From Nonomuraea sp. PA05 (GTDB lineage Bacteria; Actinomycetota; Actinomycetes; Streptosporangiales; Streptosporangiaceae), in NCBI RefSeq assembly GCF_008086045.1, contig NZ_VSEY01000036.1:1-64000 (forward strand): a stretch of DNA of 64,000 nucleotides, written 5' to 3'. The notes under the pieces were generated by a model, which worked only from the letters and a program-made list of their open reading frames with translations, searched no databases and was not told the DNA's origin. Both the position numbers and the translations under genes were made by a program. This document shows, piece after piece, positions 57,838 to 64,000 of this stretch. Position 1 is the stretch's first letter, and each line of letters starts with the position of its first letter.

Positions 57838-58923
57838 ATGAGTGTTGTTCGACTCGGCCTGCTCGGCGCCGGCGGAGTGGCCGCCCTGCACGCGCAGGCC
57901 GCGCTGGCCATGCCCGGCGAGGTGCGCGTCACCGCCGTCTGCGACGTGGACCAGGCCAGAGCCGCCGAGCTGGCCGCGCGCAGCGGCGCGCGGGTGCACC
58001 CCGACCACCTCAGCATGCTGGACGCGGTGGACGCGCTGATCGTCTGCACCCCGCACGCCCTGCACCTGGCGCCCGCGCTCGACGCGGCGGCGGCCGGGGT
58101 GCACGTGCTGATGGAGAAGCCGATGGCCACCTCGCTCGCCGACTGCGACGCCATGGCCGACGCCTGCGCCAAGGCCGGGGTGGTGCTCTTCCTCGGGCAC
58201 GTCCAGCACTACCTGCCGATCACCAGGAAGGCGCACGAGGTCGTCGCGTCCGGCGAGATCGGCCGCCCCGTCGCCATCGTCGACCGGCGGGCCACCGACT
58301 ACCGGCGCGACCGCAGGCCGGCCTGGTTCTTCGACCCCGCGCTGGCGGGCGGCGGCGCCGTGATGAACATCGGCGCCCACTGCGTCGACCGCTCCACCTG
58401 GCTCGCCGGCGCGCCGGCCGTCCGCGTCACCGCCCGGCTGGAGAAGCGCGGCCTGCCCGTCGAGACGGAAGGGCTGCTGCACCTGGAGCTGGCCAACGAC
58501 GTGCTGGTCACCGTCTCCGTCACCACCGGCGCCATCCCGCCGATGGACGAGATCGAGGTCCTGGGCTCGCACGGCACGCTGCGGGCCTCCCGCGCCGACG
58601 GCGTCTGGCTGGCCGCGCGGGGCCGGGCCGGGCAACTGGCCGGGCCCGGCGACATCGACCAGGAAGTGGCCCTCGCCTTCCGCGACCAGCTCCGCGACTT
58701 CGCCGCCGCCGTACGCGGGGAGCGGCCCGCCGCCATCGGCCCCGAGGTGGGCAGGGCGGTGGTGGCCACCGTGCTGGCCGCGTACGCGTCGGCGGACACC
58801 GGCGAGGCCGCGCTCGTCGCCGCGGACCGCCAGCCCCTCGGCCGGCCGCTCGTCGCTACGGACCGGCAGCCCCTCGGCGAGCCGCTCGTCGCCGCGGATC
58901 GGCGCCGCCTTGGCCAGCCGTGA
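57838..58923 (+). CDS. Gfo/Idh/MocA-family oxidoreductase
   Basis: The 361-residue protein has a Rossmann start (LGLLGAGGVAALHAQAALAM), VCDVDQAR, the EKP motif HVLMEKPMATSL with catalytic Lys, and GGGAVMNIGAHCVDR. Such enzymes oxidise sugars or inositols with NAD(P). GAAGGA precedes ATG 57838. The last 36 residues are three tandem 12-residue repeats; the next gene starts inside the last copy. Confidence 0.92.
   Translation: MSVVRLGLLGAGGVAALHAQAALAMPGEVRVTAVCDVDQARAAELAARSGARVHPDHLSMLDAVDALIVCTPHALHLAPALDAAAAGVHVLMEKPMATSLADCDAMADACAKAGVVLFLGHVQHYLPITRKAHEVVASGEIGRPVAIVDRRATDYRRDRRPAWFFDPALAGGGAVMNIGAHCVDRSTWLAGAPAVRVTARLEKRGLPVETEGLLHLELANDVLVTVSVTTGAIPPMDEIEVLGSHGTLRASRADGVWLAARGRAGQLAGPGDIDQEVALAFRDQLRDFAAAVRGERPAAIGPEVGRAVVATVLAAYASADTGEAALVAADRQPLGRPLVATDRQPLGEPLVAADRRRLGQP
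58813..58920 (+). repeat. Three 36-bp repeats at the Gfo/Idh C-terminus
   Basis: Units at 58813, 58849 and 58885 encode LVAADRQPLGRP, LVATDRQPLGEP and LVAADRRRLGQP, then TGA. The third unit contains TTG 58910, the sulfatase start. Confidence 0.92.
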
Positions 58924-60304
58924 CCCCCGGCGGCCCAACGTCCTGTTCATCCTCAGCGACGACCAGGGGCCGTGGGCGCTGGGCTGCGCGGGCAACGCCG
59001 ACATCCGCACCCCGCACCTGGACGCGCTCGCGGAGTCGGGGCTGCGGCTGTCGCGGTTCTTCTGTGCCTCCCCGGTCTGCTCCCCGGCCAGGGCGTCGCT
59101 GTTCACCGGCCAGATCCCGTCGCGGCACGGCGTCCACGACTGGCTGAGCGCCCACCACGCCGGGCCCGGCGCGATCGACTTCCTCCAGGGGCGACGTCTG
59201 TTCACCGACGACCTGGCCGAGGCCGGCTACCGGCTCGGCCTGGTCGGCAAGTGGCATCTCGGCGCCAACGACCGGCCGCGTCCCGGCTTCGTCCACTGGT
59301 ACGCCCACGAGTCCGGGGGAGGGCCGTACCACCACGCCCCCATCTGGGACAACGGGGTGCGCCGCGAGGTGCCCGGCTACCTCACCGACGTGCTCACCGC
59401 CGAGGCACAGGCGTTCATCGACCGCGAGGCGTCCCAGGAGGCGCCGTTCTACCTGTCGCTGCACTACACCGCCCCGCACAAGCCGTGGCAGGGCCAGCAC
59501 CCGCCGGAGTTCGAGCAGCTCTACGCGAACTGCGCCTTCGACAGCTGCCCGCAGGAGCCGCCGCACCCCTGGCAGCCGCACGAAGAGGACGGCGCGCCCG
59601 TCGGCGGCGAACCGGACACCCGCGCCGCCCTGATCGGCTACTACGCCGCCGTCACCGCCATGGACGCAGGCATCGGGCGCGTCCTGGAAACGCTGCGCCG
59701 CCACGACCTGACCGCGTCCACCCTGGTCGTCTTCACCAGCGACAACGGCTTCAACTGCGGCCATCACGGCATCTGGGGCAAGGGCAACGGCACCTTCCCG
59801 CAGAACATGTACGACTCCTCCGTCATGGTGCCGTTCATCGCCAGCCAGCCGGGCCGCATCCCCGCCGGGCAGGTCAATGACACCCTGCTGTCCGCCTACG
59901 ACGTCAGGCCGACGCTGCTCGGCCACCTCGGCCTGCCCTGCGACGCAGGCGGCCCCGGGCGGCCGTTCTCCGCCGCCCGGCGGGAGGTGGTGGTGCACGA
60001 CGAGTACGGCCCGGTGCGGATGATCCGCACCACCCGCTGGAAGTACGTGCACCGCTACCCCCACGGCCCGCACGAGCTCTACGACCTCGGCCTGGACCCC
60101 GGCGAGCGCCACAACGTGATCGGCGAGGAGCCGCCGGAGCTGCACGACCTGCGCGCCAGGCTCGAAGAGTGGTTCGCCCGCCACGCGGATCCGGCCATGG
60201 ACGGCAGCCGCCTGCCGGTCAACGGCTCCGGCCAGCACTCCCGGGCCGGGCTCTCCGCCTTCGGACGCGCCCCCTACCCCACCGAGCCGAGAAGGTGGGG
60301 ATGA
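58910..60304 (+). CDS. Type I sulfatase (formylglycine-dependent)
   Basis: The 464-residue protein has the sulfatase start RRPNVLFILSDDQG (metal Asp pair), the CSPAR modification motif at SPVCSPARASLFTG (Cys converted to formylglycine), GKWHLG and FTSDNGFNCGHHG. It should cleave sulfate from a sugar or similar ester. TTG 58910 overlaps the previous gene by 14 bases and has a weak ribosome site; it lies inside the 36-bp repeat. No signal peptide is seen, so it may act inside the cell on imported substrate. Confidence 0.92.
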   Translation: MASRDPRRPNVLFILSDDQGPWALGCAGNADIRTPHLDALAESGLRLSRFFCASPVCSPARASLFTGQIPSRHGVHDWLSAHHAGPGAIDFLQGRRLFTDDLAEAGYRLGLVGKWHLGANDRPRPGFVHWYAHESGGGPYHHAPIWDNGVRREVPGYLTDVLTAEAQAFIDREASQEAPFYLSLHYTAPHKPWQGQHPPEFEQLYANCAFDSCPQEPPHPWQPHEEDGAPVGGEPDTRAALIGYYAAVTAMDAGIGRVLETLRRHDLTASTLVVFTSDNGFNCGHHGIWGKGNGTFPQNMYDSSVMVPFIASQPGRIPAGQVNDTLLSAYDVRPTLLGHLGLPCDAGGPGRPFSAARREVVVHDEYGPVRMIRTTRWKYVHRYPHGPHELYDLGLDPGERHNVIGEEPPELHDLRARLEEWFARHADPAMDGSRLPVNGSGQHSRAGLSAFGRAPYPTEPRRWG

Positions 60305-60313
60305 GCGGCTCCC

Positions 60314-61069
60314 TCATGCGCCCTTGACGGCGGTCAGCAGGCGCATGCCTCGCGGACCGACCTCGTCGCGCCGGACCACCAGCCCGGCCGCCGCGCACTG
60401 CGCGGCCAGCCAGTCCGCGCCGAGGCGGAGCTTGGGGTAGCTGCTCACCTGCTGCGTCCAGGTCTCGCCGGTACGGGTGTGCAGCAGGTCATGGACGAGC
60501 ACGACGTCGTCGTCGCGGTAGTCCAGGAAGCAGGTGAGGAGCTTGTCGGCGGTGCCGCGTACCTGGATGAACCGGTCCGTGCCGGTCAGTGGCCCGGTGA
60601 GGTCGCGGTAGGTGACGACCAGGCAGCCGTCCCCGGCCAGGGCCGTGGCGACGTCGGCGAGCAGGGCGGTCACATCAGCCTTGGCGGGCAGGTGGGTGAG
60701 CGTGTCGCCCATGCAGACGACGGTCCGGACCTCGCCGGGCCGGGTGATCAGCGGCAGCGCGGAGCGGAGGTCGGCCCGGACGGGGCTGATCGCGGGCAGG
60801 TCCCCGGCGGCGGCGGCCAGCTCGCCGAGCAGCGCTTCGCTGGTGTCGACGGCCAGCACGCGGGAGAAGCCGAGCCGGGCCAGGGCCAGGCTCTGGTTGC
60901 CCGGCCCGCAGCCCAGATCGACCGCGGTCGCGCCCGCGCCCGCCGGGGTGACGCCGAGGCCGCGCAGCAGGTCTGCCTGCTCGGCGGCGAGGGCGTCCAG
61001 GTCGCCGCCCAGCATCCAGGTGTAGTGCTGGGCGAGCAGCCGGTCGTAGTGGTCAGCGGCGGCGGTCAT
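60314..61069 (-). CDS. SAM-dependent methyltransferase
   Basis: The 251-residue class I methyltransferase has the SAM-binding motif I VDLGCGPGNQSLALARLG, motif II VRADLRS and VCMGDTLTHLPAK. Substrate unknown. Its start (ATG 61069) overlaps the end of the MFS gene by 17 bases, so it is the second gene of a MerR-controlled operon. Confidence 0.88.
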   Translation of the reverse strand: MTAAADHYDRLLAQHYTWMLGGDLDALAAEQADLLRGLGVTPAGAGATAVDLGCGPGNQSLALARLGFSRVLAVDTSEALLGELAAAAGDLPAISPVRADLRSALPLITRPGEVRTVVCMGDTLTHLPAKADVTALLADVATALAGDGCLVVTYRDLTGPLTGTDRFIQVRGTADKLLTCFLDYRDDDVVLVHDLLHTRTGETWTQQVSSYPKLRLGADWLAAQCAAAGLVVRRDEVGPRGMRLLTAVKGA

Positions 61070-62270
61070 GAAGCATCCTCACTGTGGCGGACGGGCTTGC
61101 GTCGGACGGGCTTGTGGTGGGCGGGTGTGGGGAGCGCCGGGGCACGGCCAGGTAGGACAGCAGCAGCCCGGCGAGACTGAGCGCGGCTCCGGCCAGGCCC
61201 GTCCAGCGCAGCCCGGCGGCGGACACGACACCGGCGCCGATCACCGAGCCCACCGCGTGAGCCAGCATGAACGCGGCCACGTTCACGGTGACCGCCAGCG
61301 TCGGAGCCGCGCCGGCGCGGCGCAGGATGAGCGTCTGCAGCGGCGCGACGGTGGCGGTGGCCAGCAGCCCGAGCCCCAGCACCGCCACCGCCGCCGCCGG
61401 CCGGTGCACGACGGCCAGCGGCAGCAGGGCGAGCAGCGCCGTCAGGCACGCGAAGACGCCGCGCAGCGTCGCACCCGCCGAGCGGTCGGCCAGCCGCCCT
61501 GCCACCAGGTTGCCCAGGAGACTGCCCACTCCGTACGCCAGCAGCAACCAGGAGACGGTGGCCGGGGAGAACCCGCTGACCTGCGTCAGCATCGGCGCCA
61601 CGTACGTGAACACCGCGCCGACCCCGGCGAAGCCGACGGCCGTGGTGGCCACGCACATCAGCACCGGCCGCCTGGCCAGGACCGCGACCTCCGCCGCGAC
61701 GCTCGTGGGCGGAGCCGCCACGCGCGGCAGCGCGACCGCCATCAGCGCCAGGCACAGCAGCGCCAGCGCGGTCAGCACGGCGAACGGGAACCGCCAGCCC
61801 AGGCCCTGGCCGAGCGCCGCGCCGAGGGGCACGCCGAGCAGGTTGGCCACGGTCAGGCCGGAGGTCACGGCGGCGATCGCCGTCCCCGCGCGATCGGGAC
61901 CCGCCACGGTGGTGGCCACGATCAGCGTCAGCGCGAACAGCGTGGCATGACCGGTCGAGGCCAGCACCCGCCCGGCCAGCAGCGCGGGGAAGCCCGGAGC
62001 CAGCGCGCTCACCGCGTTGCCGGCCGCGAAGACCGCCATCAGGGTGAGCATGAGGCCCTTGCGCGGCAGCCGTACGGTGAGCATCGCCACCAGCGGCCCG
62101 GCGATCACCGTGCCGATCGCGTAGGCCGTCACCGCCTGCCCGGCGACGGCGACGGAGACCCCCAGATCGGACCCGATCTGCGGCAGCAGCCCGGCGACCA
62201 GGAACTCGGCGGTGCCGACGACGAAGACGCTCACGCACAGCGCGGCGATCGCCGGAGATGATCGTTGCAT
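61053..62270 (-). CDS. MFS exporter (DHA1, AraJ/Cmr-like)
   Basis: The 405-residue protein has 12 membrane helices and DHA1 motifs: VFVVGTAEFLVAGLLPQIGS, RLPRKGLML and LTSGLTVANLLGVPLGAALG-type helix 5 (VTSGLTVANLLGVPLGAALG). Such pumps export drugs or sugars. ATG 62270 lies eight bases after the -10 TTAACC of a MerR-type promoter, so the transcript is probably leaderless. Confidence 0.9.
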   Translation of the reverse strand: MQRSSPAIAALCVSVFVVGTAEFLVAGLLPQIGSDLGVSVAVAGQAVTAYAIGTVIAGPLVAMLTVRLPRKGLMLTLMAVFAAGNAVSALAPGFPALLAGRVLASTGHATLFALTLIVATTVAGPDRAGTAIAAVTSGLTVANLLGVPLGAALGQGLGWRFPFAVLTALALLCLALMAVALPRVAAPPTSVAAEVAVLARRPVLMCVATTAVGFAGVGAVFTYVAPMLTQVSGFSPATVSWLLLAYGVGSLLGNLVAGRLADRSAGATLRGVFACLTALLALLPLAVVHRPAAAVAVLGLGLLATATVAPLQTLILRRAGAAPTLAVTVNVAAFMLAHAVGSVIGAGVVSAAGLRWTGLAGAALSLAGLLLSYLAVPRRSPHPPTTSPSDASPSATVRMLHDRRR

Positions 62271-62278
62271 GCGGTGGA

Positions 62279-62309
62279 GGTTAAGCTCTGACATCCATGT
62301 CAGAGTCAA
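62279..62309 (-). promoter_or_regulatory. MerR-type promoter with 19-bp spacer and palindrome
   Basis: On the minus strand TTGACT (62309-62304), a 19-base spacer and TTAACC (62284-62279) form the elongated promoter typical of MerR activators. The spacer is filled by CTCTGACAT-CC-ATGTCAGAG (62286-62305), a perfect palindrome. Confidence 0.85.
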
Positions 62310-62320
62310 CTGGAGGAAGC

Positions 62321-62707
62321 GTGCGGATCGGGGAGTTGTCGCGGCGCACCGGGGTGCACGAACGGCTGCTGCGGTACTACGAGAAGCAGGGGCTGCTGTG
62401 GCCGGAGCGGGCGGCCAGCGGCTACCGCTACTACCAGGAGTCGGACATCGACACCGTCATGCGCATCCGCCGCCTGCTGTCGGCCGGGCTCAACACTGAG
62501 ACCATCGCGCAGGTGCTGCCCTGTGTCCGCGTCAAGGCGGGCAACCTCGTGCCGGTCTGCCCGGAGATCGTCGACGACCTGCGGCAGCAGCGGGAACGCA
62601 TCTCCCGCGCCATCGGCGAGCTGGTGGCCTCGCGCGAACTGCTCGACGCCGTCATCGCCGCCGCGCCCCGCGCGCTCTCGCCCGGCCTCGCTCAGAGCCC
62701 CGCATGA
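62321..62707 (+). CDS. MerR-family activator of the MFS operon
   Basis: The 128-residue protein has the MerR HTH VRIGELSRRTGVHERLLRYY at the start, then EKQGLL and YRYYQESDID. GTG 62321 is chosen over ATG 62297 because GGAGGAAGC precedes it and the ATG lies in the operator. No metal-binding Cys cluster typical of HgR is present; an organic ligand is more likely. It overlaps the next gene by ATGA. Confidence 0.9.
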   Translation: MRIGELSRRTGVHERLLRYYEKQGLLWPERAASGYRYYQESDIDTVMRIRRLLSAGLNTETIAQVLPCVRVKAGNLVPVCPEIVDDLRQQRERISRAIGELVASRELLDAVIAAAPRALSPGLAQSPA

Positions 62708-63138
62708 GTGCGCAGACGGCGAAGCTCACCTCGCGTTGCCGGGCCTGCGGAGGCACCCTGATCCGGCAGGTCAACCAGTTCGTCGACGACGCCGGCCGGC
62801 TGTGCTGGGACACCGGGTTCAGCTGCGAGTCGTGCGGTGACGGTGGCTGCGAGGATTTCGGCTCGGGCGAGACACCCGGCTACATCCGCGACGCCCTGCT
62901 GGCGGAACACGGGCCGAGCCGGTTGCGGCTGGCCGGCCCCGTGGCCGGTATGGTCCCGGTTCTGAAGGTGCTGCGAGAGGAACTGCGGGTGTCGCTTCCC
63001 CAGGCTCGCGAGCTGGCCGGAGAGCTGGCCGGCCCCGGGCTGACGGGGACGTCGGCGGAGATGGAGTATCTCAACCTGCGGCTCCGGCGGCGGGGCATCG
63101 CGGCCGAGGTCCGCTCAGACGGGCCGGAGGGAGGATGA
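62704..63138 (+). CDS. Zinc-ribbon plus L7/L12-like domain protein
   Basis: The 144-residue protein has a zinc ribbon (CRACGG and CESCGDGGC) in the first half and a C-terminal PVLKVLREELRVSLPQAREL segment like the ribosomal L7/L12 C-terminal domain. Start overlaps MerR (ATGA), so it is co-regulated. Such small proteins are known in actinomycetes as uncharacterised; a role in translation or stress is not established. Confidence 0.7.
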   Translation: MSAQTAKLTSRCRACGGTLIRQVNQFVDDAGRLCWDTGFSCESCGDGGCEDFGSGETPGYIRDALLAEHGPSRLRLAGPVAGMVPVLKVLREELRVSLPQARELAGELAGPGLTGTSAEMEYLNLRLRRRGIAAEVRSDGPEGG

Positions 63139-63150
63139 GCGTACGCCTGT

Positions 63151-63210
63151 GCCCGGTCACGAGGGGCCCGGTCACGAGGGGCCCGGTCACGAGGGGCCCG
63201 CTCAGACCGC
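63151..63210. repeat. 15-bp repeats built on the dehydrogenase gene tail
   Basis: GCCCGGTCACGAGGG repeats exactly at 63151, 63166 and 63181. The next unit at 63196 (GCCCGCTCAGACCGC) contains the real stop TCA (63202-63204) of the leftward dehydrogenase. Every unit keeps a TCA at the same place. Confidence 0.85.
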
Positions 63211-64000
63211 GACGACGATCTTCTTCCCGGCGTGCAGCCCCTTCTCCAGGTGGCGGTGCGCCTCGGCGACGTCGTCGAGGGCGAACACCTGGTGGATCGC
63301 GGGCCGCAGCGCACCGAGCCGCACCCCCGCGTTCAGGAACGCCGCCATGCGCCGCACCACGACGGGGTCGAGGGTGTGCTCGAAGCTCCGGTAGCTGAGG
63401 ATCGTGACCGCCGCGTCCACCGGGGACGGGGTGGGCCCGGGGTCCAGGAAGCCTGCGGCGAGCAGCGTCCCGCCGGGCCGGGCCGCTTTCACCAGCTCCC
63501 CCTGGCCGGGGCCGGTGACCAGGTCGAGGACGATGTCGGCCCCCGCCCCGCCGGTGAGGGAACGGACGGCGCCGGCGACGTCCGAGGTGGCGACGACCGC
63601 GGCGGCGCCGGCGGCGAGCAGGTCGTCGCGCCGCGCGGTGTGCCGGGTGACGGCGATGGGCACGGCGCCGATCTGGTTGGCGACCTGCATCGCCGCCCGT
63701 CCGACCCCGCCGGACGCCGCGGTGATGAGGACGTGGTCGCCCGGCCGCATTCCCGCCTTCTCCACGAGCGCGCCGTAGGCGGTGGAGAACGCGACCCAGA
63801 CCGCCGCCGCCTCCGGCACCGAGAGCCCGGCAGGACGGGGGATGACCTGGCTCGCGGGCAGCGTGGTGTGTTCGGCGTAGCTGCCCCTGGCGCTCGCGTC
63901 CGGGATGGCCGCGAGGATGACCGGATCGCCGACGCTCAGCCCGACGACCCCGGAGCCCAGCGCGTCCACCACGCCGGTTCCCTCGCAGCCGAGGCGAGCG
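63202..64000 (-). CDS. Zinc-type MDR alcohol dehydrogenase/quinone oxidoreductase, truncated
   Basis: The visible 266 residues begin inside GCEGTGVVDALGSGVVGLSV and continue with VLITAASGGVGRAAMQVANQ (NADP site) and KKIVVAV at the end. The N-terminus lies beyond the window. No structural-zinc cysteines are seen, as in quinone-oxidoreductase-type members. Ends in the 15-bp repeats. Confidence 0.88.
   Translation of the reverse strand, partial: ARLGCEGTGVVDALGSGVVGLSVGDPVILAAIPDASARGSYAEHTTLPASQVIPRPAGLSVPEAAAVWVAFSTAYGALVEKAGMRPGDHVLITAASGGVGRAAMQVANQIGAVPIAVTRHTARRDDLLAAGAAAVVATSDVAGAVRSLTGGAGADIVLDLVTGPGQGELVKAARPGGTLLAAGFLDPGPTPSPVDAAVTILSYRSFEHTLDPVVVRRMAAFLNAGVRLGALRPAIHQVFALDDVAEAHRHLEKGLHAGKKIVVAV

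Noticed and set aside
62297..62320. ATG 62297 as the MerR start
   Set aside because: It lies inside the operator palindrome; GTG 62321 has a good ribosome site and starts exactly at the HTH.
1..64000. tRNA or rRNA genes
   Set aside because: No cloverleaf-like T-loop/anticodon patterns or rRNA motifs were noticed by eye; a covariance-model scan was not possible.

Overview
The window is very GC-rich, with C or G at most third codon positions, frequent GTG and TTG starts, several apparently leaderless genes and many TetR, MarR, LacI and ECF regulators. This points to a filamentous actinomycete, plausibly Nonomuraea/Streptosporangiaceae-like (inference from style, not proven). No tRNA, rRNA, CRISPR array, prophage or PKS/NRPS cluster was seen. 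The only mobile-element trace is a decayed IS3-type orfA near 1.3 kb.

Layout. 0-6.2 kb: a TetR gene with two phased operators, the IS3 remnant, two YCII/DGPF genes, an LLM-class oxidoreductase and an SDR that both carry large in-frame repeat insertions, and a Tat-type PhoX-family protein. 6.3-9.9 kb: a zinc-starvation (Zur) island with zinc-free paralogues of S18, L33, L28, S14 and L32, plus two COG0523/Mrf-like proteins, one badly degenerate. 10-20 kb: a VOC protein, an AEC transporter, cytochrome oxidase subunit I, a TetR, a PIG-L deacetylase facing a NUDIX hydrolase, a MarR/epoxide hydrolase pair, two small secreted proteins, an Acg-like nitroreductase and DoxX. 20-28 kb: a TsaC/YciO-like protein, a divergent TetR versus Vat-like acetyltransferase plus macrolide-type glycosyltransferase set, a TetR/SDR pair with three phased operators, and an ECF42-type sigma factor with its DGPF partner. 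28.9-31.3 kb: PadR and an FAD monooxygenase. 31.4-39.0 kb: a 612-residue TetR-LacI fusion regulator beside two large secreted multidomain carbohydrate enzymes (PQQ-type sugar dehydrogenase/PKD/CBM6, and ThuA/DUF1080/CBM6/GH99). 39.0-43.1 kb: a four-gene operon started by a leaderless HTH gene inside a perfect 42-bp palindrome. 43-47.7 kb: a WXG-like protein, a lipoprotein, a large DUF6571-like protein, an enolase-superfamily enzyme and a monooxygenase remnant. 47.8-51.3 kb: lgt, a small beta-sandwich protein, and MarR with a DHA2-type exporter. 52.4-60.3 kb: a sugar ABC transporter with LacI and GntR/LacI regulators, a Gfo/Idh oxidoreductase and a type I sulfatase. 60.3-64 kb: a methyltransferase, a MerR-controlled MFS exporter, a zinc-ribbon/L7-L12-like protein and a truncated zinc-type dehydrogenase.

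Two themes stand out. First, tandem repeats have expanded in frame inside at least five proteins, and gene tails, often with their stop codon, are tandemly copied just downstream of at least six genes. Second, many promoters carry clear operators: Zur boxes, phased TetR sites, a MerR 19-bp-spacer promoter and large palindromes over leaderless starts. The most unusual single objects are the TetR-LacI fusion, the ThuA-DUF1080-CBM6-GH99 enzyme and the 42-bp palindrome.
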